Assembly: GCA_963579235.1 (NCBI GenBank) | Contig: CAUZFM010000002.1 | Span: 1-57,150 of the forward strand | Origin: UBA1149 sp963579235 | Lineage (GTDB): Bacteria; Desulfobacterota; Binatia; UBA1149 | Direction of reading: 5' to 3' | Length of the DNA stretch: 57,150 nucleotides | Shown: positions 1 to 7,840 of the stretch, piece after piece | How the letters are laid out: each line of letters begins with the position of its first letter | How positions within the stretch are numbered: position 1 is the stretch's first letter | Made by a program: the position numbers and the translations under genes | The notes under the pieces: model-generated | Told to the model about the DNA's origin: nothing | What the model saw: the letters and a program-made list of their open reading frames with translations, nothing else | Database searches by the model: none

Positions 1-1161
1 TACCGAACGGTCGCAGTATTCCACGCCGTACTTGTCCAGGATCTTTACGGCGTCGGCCTCCCACGCACCGGGCACGCGAAAGATAGTGATCTTGTCGGCG
101 GGCTCGAAGCCCATCTCGATCACACCTTTTATGACGCCGCGGGCCACGAGGTCGGCGCGCGTGTTGGACACCACGTTGGACATCACGGCTATCTTGTCGA
201 CACCGGGCTTGCCCAGCACCAGCTTGGTGAGTGCCACGGCCTTGGCCACGCTGGGGTTGCCGCCTATCGCCGCGTAGTTGGCCGGATCGCCGCCCGCCTT
301 GCGCACCGCATCGGTAAGCGTCAGCGAACCGCCGCCCGCACCGATGACCAGCCCCACGTTGCCGCCGAACTCGACGACCGGGCCGATGATGCCACGCGGG
401 TCGTCGTCGTCGATCTTCTTGCCGGCCAGCTCAAACGCGGTGGGCGCGCGCACCGAGCGGGTGTCTTCCTCGCCCACGCCGAACTCGGCGAGCAGTTCTT
501 TCTGCCGATACTTGGCCTCGACTTCCATGTCCGAAAAACAATCGACCGCCAGCAAGCTGCCGTCTTCGAGCCGGGCCAGGGTCTGTATGTCGGCCTGGGT
601 AAGATCGTAGTCGAGAAACAAGCGCGCCAGGCGGGCAATGACGCCGGCCATGCGGTTGAGTTCCGAACCGTTCAGGCCCAGGCCCGCGGCTACTTCCTTG
701 GCGACGTAATCCGAGAACGGCACCAGCGCCGAAAAGTGTCTCGAGACCACGCGGTCGGGATGCGCCTCGGCGATGTCCTCGATATTGCCCGCCATGTCGG
801 CTGCGAGCAGAAGCGGCTGCTTGGCCGTTCCGTCGTAGCTTATCGACAGCGAGTACTCGGCGGTGGTCGCGTGGACCTTCTCAACGAGTACGCCCCTGGG
901 GCCGCGTCCGCCGTCGTCGATCTTGAGTAGCTCCTCGGTGGCGGTGGCCGCCTGCTCGGGGCTGTCGACCGCCTGCGATTCGTCAGCCCTGCTCGCGCCA
1001 GCCTTCGAGCCCACCAGCAGCTGGGCCTTTACGATTACCGCGCCGCCCAGTTCCTGGGCAGCACTAGCTGCCTCCCCGGCGTTGGCAGCCCTGCTGCCCT
1101 CGGGCACCGGGATACCTCGCCTGGCCAGAATTGTCTTGGTTTCAAACTCGTAAAAACGCAT
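1..1161 (-). CDS. ATP-grasp succinyl-CoA/malate-CoA ligase beta-type subunit (3' end cut by window edge)
   Basis: The 387 visible codons begin MRFYEFETKTILARRGIPVP, the N-terminal ATP-grasp opening of SucC-type subunits, and run to a CoA-ligase-like C-terminus. SucC is about 390 residues, so only a few codons are missing. The usual glycine-rich KAQ-GGRGKAGG segment reads KAQLLVGSKAGAS here, so this is a divergent branch. The start is ATG at 1161 with an AGGAGGTGG Shine-Dalgarno at 1171-1179. It lies 136 bp downstream of malyl-CoA lyase in the same direction. In serine-cycle bacteria malate thiokinase (MtkAB) makes malyl-CoA for that lyase, so malate-CoA ligase is a plausible specificity; succinyl-CoA synthetase is the alternative. 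The alpha subunit would lie outside the window. Family assignment is secure, substrate is inferred. Confidence 0.8.
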   Translation of the reverse strand, partial: MRFYEFETKTILARRGIPVPEGSRAANAGEAASAAQELGGAVIVKAQLLVGSKAGASRADESQAVDSPEQAATATEELLKIDDGGRGPRGVLVEKVHATTAEYSLSISYDGTAKQPLLLAADMAGNIEDIAEAHPDRVVSRHFSALVPFSDYVAKEVAAGLGLNGSELNRMAGVIARLARLFLDYDLTQADIQTLARLEDGSLLAVDCFSDMEVEAKYRQKELLAEFGVGEEDTRSVRAPTAFELAGKKIDDDDPRGIIGPVVEFGGNVGLVIGAGGGSLTLTDAVRKAGGDPANYAAIGGNPSVAKAVALTKLVLGKPGVDKIAVMSNVVSNTRADLVARGVIKGVIEMGFEPADKITIFRVPGAWEADAVKILDKYGVEYCDRSV

Positions 1162-1297
1162 ATCAGAGAACCACCTCCTGGGTCGTGCCCAGTCGCAGGG
1201 TCGGTCGAGCGGTCAGTCAATCCGGCGCTCGAAAGCAACGGGGTTTTTAGCCTTTTCCCCCACGCATTTCAACGTCAGCAGCCCCGCTGCAATAGCT

Positions 1298-2347
1298 TCA
1301 GAATCCGTAGGCCTCGGTCAACTCCTCGTCGCCCTCGGCCAGCGAGCGGGCAAGATCGACCATGACCTGGCACTGCTTGAAGGTCGCGTCGTCCTGCATC
1401 TTGCCGTCTATCATGACCGCGCCCGTGCCGTCGCCCATCTCGTCGATGACCCGGCGCGCCCACTTCACCTCGTCGGCCGGCGGACTGAACACCTTGCGGG
1501 CTATCCCAATCTGCACCGGGTGCAGGCTCCACGCGCCCACGCAGCCCATGAGAAAGGCGTTTCGAAACTGGTCCTCGCAGGCGACGGTGTCCTTGATGTC
1601 CCCGAAGGGCCCGTAGTAAGGAAGTATGCCGTGCGCTGCGCAGGCATCGACCATGCGCGCGATGGTGTAGTGCCACAGGTCTTGCTGCGCGGTCGGGCGC
1701 GGCGCGTCCTCGTTGGCCGCGTCGGGGTCCGCCCTCACTATATAGCCGGGGTGTCCTCCGCCCACGCGCGTGGTCTTCATCCGCCTGGAAGCGGCAAGAT
1801 CAGCCGGGCCCAACGACAGCCCCTGCATGCGTGGGCTGGCTCCGCATATCTCTTCGACATTGGCCACACCGGTGGCCGTCTCGAGTATGGCGTGAAACAA
1901 TATGGGACGCTTGAGCCCCGCGCGGGCTTCGAGCTGGGCCACCAGGCGGTCCATGTAGTGAATGTCCCAGGCGCCCTCGACCTTGGGAATCATTATGACG
2001 TCGAGTTTGTCGCCGATTTCGCCGACAAGGCGGGTGACGTCGTCCAGGGCCCAGGGGGAGTCGAGGCTGTTGATGCGGGTCCACAACTGGCAGTTGCCGA
2101 AGTCCGTGTTGCGACCGATCGTGACCAGGCCTTCGCGGGCGGCTTCCTTGTTGTCGGCCGCTATCGCGTCTTCGAGATTGCCGAGCACGACGTCGCACTT
2201 TTTCGCGATGTCGGGCACCTTGGCCGCCATCTTAGGGTTGCTCGGGTCAAAGAAATGTATCATCCGCGAGGGACGAAACGGCACCTCGCGCAGCGGCTCG
2301 GGCGCGCCGAGGGCCAGTGGCTGAAAAAAGTCTTTTGCGCTGCGCAT
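1298..2347 (-). CDS. mcl: L-malyl-CoA / beta-methylmalyl-CoA lyase (CitE-like)
   Basis: A 349-residue HpcH/HpaI-CitE family TIM-barrel lyase that cleaves malyl-CoA to glyoxylate and acetyl-CoA, and beta-methylmalyl-CoA to glyoxylate and propionyl-CoA. Length and sequence follow the Chloroflexus/Rhodobacter Mcl1 type closely: FYxPLAxGAPEP near the N-terminus, GNLEDAI, LDVIMIPKVEG, SLGPADLAASR, MKTTRVGGGHP, YGPFGDIKD and MIDGKMQDDAT are all present. The acidic residues of GNLEDAI and the KVEG segment are the expected Mg/CoA-ester site. The start is ATG 2347 behind AGGAGG. It is first in an operon with the CoA ligase subunit downstream. Propionyl-CoA released by side-chain degradation elsewhere in the window could feed a methylmalyl-CoA route, but that link is inference. 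Confidence 0.9.
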   Translation of the reverse strand: MRSAKDFFQPLALGAPEPLREVPFRPSRMIHFFDPSNPKMAAKVPDIAKKCDVVLGNLEDAIAADNKEAAREGLVTIGRNTDFGNCQLWTRINSLDSPWALDDVTRLVGEIGDKLDVIMIPKVEGAWDIHYMDRLVAQLEARAGLKRPILFHAILETATGVANVEEICGASPRMQGLSLGPADLAASRRMKTTRVGGGHPGYIVRADPDAANEDAPRPTAQQDLWHYTIARMVDACAAHGILPYYGPFGDIKDTVACEDQFRNAFLMGCVGAWSLHPVQIGIARKVFSPPADEVKWARRVIDEMGDGTGAVMIDGKMQDDATFKQCQVMVDLARSLAEGDEELTEAYGF

Positions 2348-2535
2348 ACGCCGGTTTCCTCCTGCAAACGACCCGTGGTGGTCGACCTGAACCTCTCTAA
2401 CTACCCCGTTTATCGTGTATTTTACAATTGGCGGTTAGAGGCCGGCCGCAACGCTCCTTTACTGACGCGAGCGCACCAGCGGCCCGCTTCCACCAACTCA
2501 AGCGCGGCGCTAGTTTGACCGCAGAGTCCTGCACC
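2348..2535. promoter_or_regulatory. Divergent promoter region with CTCTAAC/GTTAGAG inverted repeat
   Basis: Intergenic DNA between the divergent lyase and crotonase genes. An AT-rich island (2408-2430) in GC-rich surroundings contains TACAAT at 2423-2428, one mismatch from a -10 box. It is bracketed by a perfect 7-bp inverted repeat, CTCTAAC (2395-2401) and GTTAGAG (2434-2440). The arms are 32 bp apart, so they could be a regulator site or chance. No convincing -35 was seen. Confidence 0.35.
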
Positions 2536-3441
2536 ATGAAATTTGAAAGCCTGATCTACGAAACCGAAGGGGCTGTTGCCGCCATTACCCTGAACCGCCC
2601 CGACGAGCTCAACACCATCGTCCCGCCCATGCCCGACGAGATCGAACAGGCCGTCGCGTGCGCCAACGCGGACCCCGACGTGCGCGTGATCGTGTTGCGC
2701 GGCGCTGGGCGCGCCTTCTGCGCAGGCTTCGACTTCGCCGACAACATGGCTGCCTGGAAAGGCCTGGTGGGCACAGGCGGCAGCTGGGACCCAGGCCGCG
2801 ACATGATAGGCGTGACCAGCCCGCACACCGGACCCGTGCCCAAGTTCATGAGCCTGTGGCGCAGCCCCAAGCCCGTGATCGCGCAGGTACACGGCTGGTG
2901 TGTTGGCGGCGGCTCCGACATGGCCCTGTGCGCCGACCTGGTGATCGCCAGCGACGACGCGCGCATCGGCACACCCTACTCGCGCGCGTGGGGCTGCTAC
3001 CTCACGGGCATGTGGATCTACCGGCTGGGCCTGACCCGCGCCAAGGAACACGCGCTTACCGGCAGACCGTTGTCGGGCAGCCGGGCGGCCGAAATCGGCC
3101 TCATCAACCGCGCGGTGCCCTTTGCCGATCTTGAAAAAACCGTCATGGACGAGGCCCGCGCGATCGCCACGCTGCCGCCGGCGCAACTCGCGGCCATGAA
3201 GATGGTCGTCAACCAGGCCTACGAAAACATGGGCCTGGCCGGCACGCAGTTGCTCGGACCGATACTCGACGGCTACATGCGCAATATTCCCGAGTCGCTC
3301 GACTTTCTCGAAACCGCCGCCCGCGACGGCGTGGGCGCAGCCGTGGCCGATCGCGACGGTCCCTGGGGCGACTACAGCCAGGCCGCCGCTGAGGACAAGC
3401 CGAACCCGAAGAACACCGTGTCGCCAAGAGCGTTCGGCTGA
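2536..3441 (+). CDS. Enoyl-CoA hydratase/isomerase family protein lacking both canonical catalytic Glu
   Basis: A 301-residue crotonase-fold protein. Family marks are ITLNRPDELNTI, the first oxyanion strand GRAFCAGFDF, and HGWCVGGGSDMALCADLVIA with the second oxyanion glycines. In classical hydratases the two catalytic Glu sit in GGGCEL and in a P-E segment after the acyl pocket. Here those positions read GGGSDM and TPYSRAW, so simple hydration is doubtful and isomerase, hydrolase or decarboxylase chemistry is possible. ATG 2536 is chosen because family homology begins there; an in-frame ATG at 2428 would add 36 residues unlike the family. It diverges from the malyl-CoA lyase. Family call is sure, reaction unknown. 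Confidence 0.82.
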   Translation: MKFESLIYETEGAVAAITLNRPDELNTIVPPMPDEIEQAVACANADPDVRVIVLRGAGRAFCAGFDFADNMAAWKGLVGTGGSWDPGRDMIGVTSPHTGPVPKFMSLWRSPKPVIAQVHGWCVGGGSDMALCADLVIASDDARIGTPYSRAWGCYLTGMWIYRLGLTRAKEHALTGRPLSGSRAAEIGLINRAVPFADLEKTVMDEARAIATLPPAQLAAMKMVVNQAYENMGLAGTQLLGPILDGYMRNIPESLDFLETAARDGVGAAVADRDGPWGDYSQAAAEDKPNPKNTVSPRAFG

Positions 3442-3450
3442 AGGGCCGGC

Positions 3451-4341
3451 TCAGGCCAGGCCACCGTTGAGCGGCAGGCCGGCCTCGCACGCGGCCGAAA
3501 GCGCGGCCTGCATAGCGTTGCTCGCGGCGTCGAGTTCGGGCACGAGGCAGGCCACCACGGTGCGATCAACACCCGCCTCGGCGTAAGCCGACAACAGCGC
3601 CGGGTCGGCCGTCCCCACACAGGTGATCTCCACGCGGGCCGGGTCGCGGCCGGCCACCTTGGCGGCATCGTTCAAGACCTTGCGCAGCTCGCCCAGGCGC
3701 TGCATCGAAACGCCCAGGGGAAAAAACCCGTCGCCGTAACGACCGGCCCTGCGCGCGGCCGCCTCGCTGTGACCGCCGATGACCAGCGGTACACCGCCTT
3801 TCTGCACCGGACGCGGACGGCTCACCACCTGGTCAAAATCGTAGAAACTGCCGTGGTAAGACGCCGTTGCTTCTTCGCTCCAGAGTTCACGCATGACCTC
3901 GATGCACTCGTCGGCGCGACGTCCGCGGGTACCGAAGTCGCTGCCCAGGGCCTCGGCCTCTTCTCGTACCCAGCCCACGCCGAAGCCGGCCACCAGGCGG
4001 CCGCCCGACAACCGGTCAAGCGTGGCAAGCTCCTTGGCAAGTATGAGTGGGTTGCGCTGCGGCAGTATCATCACGCCGGTGGCCAGGCGCAGGGTCTCGG
4101 TGTGAGCGGCAGCCCAGGCCAGCCAGAGCAGCGGGTCGGGTTGCGCCACGTTCTCGTTAAAAGGCGAGCGGCCCGAGCGATCGTAGGGGTAGCGCGAAGT
4201 GTAGTCGGGGCACATCACCGTGTGCTCGACCACCCACACCGACTCCATTCCAGCCTGCTCAGCCGCGCGACAGAAATCGCCCGCGAACACTGGATCCTCG
4301 ACCGCGGCCATGCCGTAAGGCGGAATCACTCCAAACTTCAT
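3451..4341 (-). CDS. LLM-class (luciferase-like) F420-dependent oxidoreductase
   Basis: 296 residues beginning MKFGVIPPYG, a bacterial-luciferase-type TIM barrel. Recognisable family segments are ESVWVVEHTV, LWLAWAAAHTETLRLATGVMILPQRNPL, LATLDRLSGGRLVAGFGVGW and PLVIGGHSEAAARRAGRYGDGFFPLG. These match the TIGR03619-like actinobacterial group that uses coenzyme F420 (FMN is possible). The substrate cannot be read from sequence. It is convergent with the crotonase gene (9 bp apart) and has the same orientation as the SDR upstream. Three LLM genes lie in this window, which suggests the host makes F420. Confidence 0.85.
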   Translation of the reverse strand: MKFGVIPPYGMAAVEDPVFAGDFCRAAEQAGMESVWVVEHTVMCPDYTSRYPYDRSGRSPFNENVAQPDPLLWLAWAAAHTETLRLATGVMILPQRNPLILAKELATLDRLSGGRLVAGFGVGWVREEAEALGSDFGTRGRRADECIEVMRELWSEEATASYHGSFYDFDQVVSRPRPVQKGGVPLVIGGHSEAAARRAGRYGDGFFPLGVSMQRLGELRKVLNDAAKVAGRDPARVEITCVGTADPALLSAYAEAGVDRTVVACLVPELDAASNAMQAALSAACEAGLPLNGGLA

Positions 4342-4375
4342 GCCCCACTACAGGCCACCCCCCCACCGGCCAGTC

Positions 4376-4415
4376 AAGAAGGAGGATACGTTCTAATAAG
4401 GTTAATAGTACCAGG
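4376..4415 (+). repeat. 40-bp dispersed repeat, copy 1
   Basis: The core AAGGAGGATACGTTC (4379-4393) is followed by a TTA-n-GTTAA block and CCAGG. It aligns without gaps to the reverse complement of 5951-5990, 31 of 40 positions identical by eye. It lies in a short non-coding gap between the LLM and SDR genes. It looks like an extragenic REP-type element; no transposase is nearby. Confidence 0.55.
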
Positions 4416-4456
4416 TCTTCCCCGTTGGCTTTCAGATGATCGGAGCGTATCCCGCT

Positions 4457-5197
4457 TCAGGAGAGGCCGCCGTTGAGTGGCAGCACCTGGCCGGTCATCC
4501 ACGCGGCCTCGTCCGAGACGAGGTAGAGCAGCAATGCCACCACGTCGTCGGCGCTGCCCGCGCGCGGCACCGGGTAACGCGCAAAGTAGTCGTCGGGCAA
4601 CGGCAGGTTGTCGAGCTCTCCCAACGATATGCAGTTGGCCGTAACACCGTCGGGTCCCAGCTCGCTCGCCAGTTGGCGCATAAAACCGATGGCCCCCGCC
4701 TTGCCCGCAGCGTACATAGAAATGCCGTAGTCGGTGCCCATGCGCCAGGCCTCCGACGAGATGGTGACCACGCGCCCCCATCCCCGTTCTTTCATCGCCG
4801 GCGCAAAAGCGTGGCAGCAGTGCAGTACTCCATAGAGGTTCACGCGCAGGAAGGGCTCCCAGTCGGAGGGTTGGCTGTCAACGAACTTGAACGCCGGAAA
4901 GGTACCGGGGATGCCCGCGTTGTTGACCAGCAGGTCGGTCGGCCCGAGTTCTTTTTCGACGGCAGCCGCCATCTCCAGCACGGCCGCGTGCTGGCCCACG
5001 TCGGCGGCAAAGGCCGAGGCCCGGCCGCCGGCGTCGTTGATCAAGGCCGCGGTTTCTTCGGCGCGCTCGGCCACGATGTCGTTCACCGCCACCGAGGCAC
5101 CGTGTCCCGCAAGCGCCTCGGCCATGGCTCGGCCTATTCCCCGGCCGGCCCCGGTAACCACTGCTGTCCTGCCGTCAAGCGTGCCCATAATGGGCAA
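4457..5197 (-). CDS. Short-chain dehydrogenase/reductase
   Basis: A 246-residue classical SDR with a Rossmann fold. It shows the cofactor motif TGAGRGIG near residue 16, NNAG in LLVNNAGIPG, a Ser in ISSEAW and the catalytic YAAGK (YxxxK). The C-terminus MTGQVLPLNGGLS is usual for 3-oxoacyl-/hydroxyacyl-type SDRs. VNDI after the second strand, with no basic residue there, favours NAD(H). It starts at ATG 5197 and is transcribed in the same direction as the LLM oxidoreductase, separated from it by the repeat at 4376-4415. Oxidation or reduction of a hydroxyacyl-CoA or alcohol is likely; the substrate is unknown. Confidence 0.87.
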   Translation of the reverse strand: MPIMGTLDGRTAVVTGAGRGIGRAMAEALAGHGASVAVNDIVAERAEETAALINDAGGRASAFAADVGQHAAVLEMAAAVEKELGPTDLLVNNAGIPGTFPAFKFVDSQPSDWEPFLRVNLYGVLHCCHAFAPAMKERGWGRVVTISSEAWRMGTDYGISMYAAGKAGAIGFMRQLASELGPDGVTANCISLGELDNLPLPDDYFARYPVPRAGSADDVVALLLYLVSDEAAWMTGQVLPLNGGLS

Positions 5198-5280
5198 TGC
5201 TAACGGCGGCGGGCAGCTGTAGCCACCGTGCGCCCGCGGCCCGCGTTGAGCCTTGGCGCCGGCTGGGCTAACTTGCGCGC

Positions 5281-5889
5281 ATGATCGCCTGTCTGGACCT
5301 CGAAGGGGTGCTGGTGCCCGAAATCTGGATCAACGTTGCCGAGCGCACCGGTATCGACGAGCTGCGGCGCACCACCCGCGACGAGCCCGACTACGACGTA
5401 CTCATGCGCTACCGGCTCGACATTCTCGACCGCGAGGGCATCACCCTCCCGCAGATACAGGAGGTGATAGCCGGCATGGGGCCGCTCGAAGGCGCCGGTG
5501 AGTTCGTTGACTGGCTGCGCGAGCGAGCGCAGGTGATCATCCTGTCGGACACCTTTTACCAGTTTGCGCAGCCGCTGATGCGGCAGCTCGATTTTCCCTG
5601 CCTGTTCTGTCACCGGCTGGAGGTGGAGCCCGAAGGCCGCATCTCGGGCTACACCCTGCGCCTGGACGACGGCAAGCGACGCGCCGTGCGCGCGCTGCGC
5701 GAACTCAACTTTCGCGTGGTGGCGGCCGGTGATTCATACAACGACACCACCATGCTCACCGAGGCCGACGCAGGCATACTCTTCTGCCCGCCGCAGAACG
5801 TGGTCGACGACTTTCCGCAGTTCCCGGTCACCAGCGACTACCAACAACTGCGCGAAGCCTTCGTGGCTGCCTCCGCCAACGAGCTCTGA
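5281..5889 (+). CDS. thrH: Phosphoserine phosphatase / homoserine phosphotransferase, ThrH type
   Basis: A 202-residue HAD-superfamily enzyme that closely follows Pseudomonas ThrH in length and sequence: IACLDLEGVLVPEIWI at the N-terminus, PDYDVLM-RL-ILD, IQEVIA, EFVDWLRER, VILSDTFY-F-QPLMRQL, AAGDSYNDTTML and the C-terminal FPQFP. Motif I is DLEG (the nucleophile is Asp in CLDLEG), motif II is Ser in LSDTFY, and motif IV is GDSYND. The enzyme dephosphorylates phosphoserine and can transfer the phosphate to homoserine. It stands alone on the plus strand, followed by a GC-rich hairpin. Confidence 0.93.
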   Translation: MIACLDLEGVLVPEIWINVAERTGIDELRRTTRDEPDYDVLMRYRLDILDREGITLPQIQEVIAGMGPLEGAGEFVDWLRERAQVIILSDTFYQFAQPLMRQLDFPCLFCHRLEVEPEGRISGYTLRLDDGKRRAVRALRELNFRVVAAGDSYNDTTMLTEADAGILFCPPQNVVDDFPQFPVTSDYQQLREAFVAASANEL

Positions 5890-5893
5890 ACAA

Positions 5894-5908
5894 GGGGGCC
5901 AGGCCCCC
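5894..5908 (+). terminator. GC-rich hairpin after thrH
   Basis: GGGGGCC-A-GGCCCCC is a perfect 7-bp inverted repeat starting 4 nt after the thrH stop. The tiny loop means the real hairpin would have about 5 pairs. No U-run follows, so termination is only possible. It resembles the other G-run hairpins in the window (21536, 32203, 32640). Confidence 0.4.
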
Positions 5909-5950
5909 CTGGGCCTTAAAGCACCGGGGTTGCTCGGCTGGCGAAGCTAC

Positions 5951-5990
5951 CCTGGGACCTTTAACATAAAAGGAACGTATCCTCCTTGTT
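5951..5990 (-). repeat. 40-bp dispersed repeat, copy 2 (inverted)
   Basis: The reverse complement of copy 1 at 4376-4415 (31 of 40 identical). The two copies are inverted around the SDR and thrH genes. This copy runs into the apparent start (TTG 5986) of the acyl-CoA synthetase, so the repeat may supply or overwrite its translation start. Confidence 0.55.
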
Positions 5991-7503
5991 GTATGAGCTT
6001 GCCAGGATGCGCGGCGACGAGGCCGCGCTCGACGACCTGACGGTCACCCGCTCCTGGGCTGAACTGGCCGACAGGGCCACGCGCATGGCCCGCCTCCTGA
6101 GCGGCGAGCTGGGCCTCGAGCCCGGCGACAGGGTGGCCACGCTCATGTTCAACCGCGGCGAGTGCCTCGAGCTTGTGCTCGCCTCCTGGTTGGCCGGCCT
6201 GTGGCTGACTCCCATCAATCATCACCTGCTGGCCGATGAGATCGACTACGTGCTGACCGACAGCGGCGCGCGCGTGGTGATCTGCGACGAGCAACATCGC
6301 GATGCCGCCTCGGCGGGCTGCGTTGACGCAGCCACCCTGCTGGTCGCCGGCGACGAGCTGGATGGGGCCATCAGCAGCGCCCCCGATCAGCCCTACCCGC
6401 CCGACTCGCCGATGGGCGGCACCATGATCTACACCAGCGGAACCACCGGCCGCCCACGCGGGGTAAAGCGCCATCGCCCTTCTACGCTGGCCGCGGGGCT
6501 GGAGGCGGCCGCGGCCTACGGACGACGCATACAGATGGACGGACGGGGGCGCCACCTCATCACCGGGCCTGCTTACCACGCGGCACCGCTGCTGTTTGCC
6601 GTCTACGACCTGCTCAACGGCGCTGCCGTGACCATGATGCCGCGATGGAACGAGCAGCGTTTCTTCGACCTGGTCGGCGAGCAGCAAGTGACCCACACCC
6701 ACCTCGTGCCCACCATGTTCGAGCGCCTGCTCGGCCTGCCCGACGAGCAGCGCGCGGCCTTCGATCCAACGCCGCTGGTCACGGTGCTGCACGGCGCCGC
6801 CCCGGTGTCGCCGGCCAGCAAGCAGCGCATGATCGCCTGGTGGGGCCCGCTGCTGCTGGAGTACTGGGGCGCCACCGAAAGCGGCGTCGTTACGCTGGTC
6901 GACTCGGCCGACTGGCAGCTCAAGCAGGGCACCGTCGGACGCACGGTAGAGGGCTGGCAGATCTTCGCAGGCAACGAGCAGGGAACGCCCCTGCCCGCCA
7001 ACCAAGAAGGCATACTGTACTGTCGCCGCCCCGACACCCCCCACTGGTTCGAGTACCACGGTGACCCCGACAAGACGCGCGCGGCCTTCGTTGACGCGCA
7101 CACCTTTCACCTGGGCGACATCGGCCTGGTCGATGAAGACGGCTACGCGTTCCTTCGCGACCGGCTGTCAAACACCATCATTTCAGGGGGAGTGAACATA
7201 TACCCCGCCGAAATCGAAAAGGTGCTGATCACCCACCCGCAGGTGACCGACGTGGCCGTGTTCGCCGTACCCGACCAGGAATGGGGCGAGGCCGTAATGG
7301 CTGCCGTGCAAACTCGAACCGGCACAAAGGGAAGCCCGGAACTGGCCGCCGAGCTCATCGATTTTGCCCGCGAAAAACTGGCTGCCTACAAGCTCCCGCG
7401 TAGAATCGAGTTCCACGACGAGTTGCCCAGGACCGACAGCGGCAAGCTCTACGTGCGCCGTCTGAAAGAACCCCACTGGAAAGACAGCGGCCGGAGGATA
7501 TAG
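5986..7503 (+). CDS. AMP-forming acyl-CoA synthetase (FadD-like)
   Basis: A 505-residue ANL adenylating enzyme that activates a carboxylic acid as acyl-AMP and then acyl-CoA. The P-loop motif YTSGTTGRPRGVKR is near residue 150, the A5-type motif is LEYWGATESG, the hinge/ATP-ribose Asp is in HLGDIG, and SGGVNIYPAEIE and the C-terminal catalytic Lys of RTDSGKLYVRR are present. The start is uncertain: TTG 5986 lies inside repeat copy 2 and has no good Shine-Dalgarno, while ATG 6007 would remove only seven residues. Chain specificity cannot be read. It is followed by a long non-coding gap. Confidence 0.88.
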   Translation: MLYELARMRGDEAALDDLTVTRSWAELADRATRMARLLSGELGLEPGDRVATLMFNRGECLELVLASWLAGLWLTPINHHLLADEIDYVLTDSGARVVICDEQHRDAASAGCVDAATLLVAGDELDGAISSAPDQPYPPDSPMGGTMIYTSGTTGRPRGVKRHRPSTLAAGLEAAAAYGRRIQMDGRGRHLITGPAYHAAPLLFAVYDLLNGAAVTMMPRWNEQRFFDLVGEQQVTHTHLVPTMFERLLGLPDEQRAAFDPTPLVTVLHGAAPVSPASKQRMIAWWGPLLLEYWGATESGVVTLVDSADWQLKQGTVGRTVEGWQIFAGNEQGTPLPANQEGILYCRRPDTPHWFEYHGDPDKTRAAFVDAHTFHLGDIGLVDEDGYAFLRDRLSNTIISGGVNIYPAEIEKVLITHPQVTDVAVFAVPDQEWGEAVMAAVQTRTGTKGSPELAAELIDFAREKLAAYKLPRRIEFHDELPRTDSGKLYVRRLKEPHWKDSGRRI

Positions 7504-7837
7504 CGGCGGGCAAAAAGAATCCGGCCCGTCCGCCGTGGCTACCGCAAGGACCAGCTGAACGGTAACCCAGCGACGGACGAACCGGAAGGGGGAGCCTGCA
7601 CACGGTTTCCCCACCCTCGATAAAGCAATCAGCGTGCCACCTGCCACCAGCCTTGAAGCCAGTCGACAAGCGCCCGCTGCCCCGTATAAAACTTGCGTTT
7701 CGCCTACACCCGCTGAAGCGAACAGCCAACAGCAACGCAAAGCTGGGTTTGCGCCGCGCGCGCCTACCGCATACCGCTCTTAGCGGGAGCGTGGCCGAAC
7801 CCGGAACACGGGCCGACCGCCACAGGGGAGTAGTACA
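7504..7837 (+). other. 334-bp non-coding region with nested inverted repeats
   Basis: No supportable gene. The first 110 bases can fold into nested helices: CGTCCG (7527-7532) with CGGACG (7574-7579) enclosing TACCG (7540-7544) with CGGTA (7560-7564), followed by AACCG (7580-7584) with CGGTT (7603-7607). This could be a structured leader or 3' UTR RNA. I do not recognise a known riboswitch class. The remainder (7610-7820) shows nothing clear. Confidence 0.3.
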
Positions 7838-7840
7838 CTG
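7824..7840 (+). promoter_or_regulatory. Shine-Dalgarno that decides a CTG start
   Basis: AGGGGAG (7824-7830) stands seven bases before CTG 7838. The open frame upstream runs back only to TAG 7781-7783 and contains no ATG, GTG or TTG, so CTG with this ribosome site is the best start for the cyclase gene. Confidence 0.55.

Noticed and set aside
1520..2518. 332-codon plus-strand open frame
   Set aside because: Antisense to the clearly recognisable malyl-CoA lyase; its protein has no family features and reflects GC-rich codon bias.
5947..7110. 387-codon minus-strand open frame
   Set aside because: Antisense shadow of the acyl-CoA synthetase; no domain resemblance.
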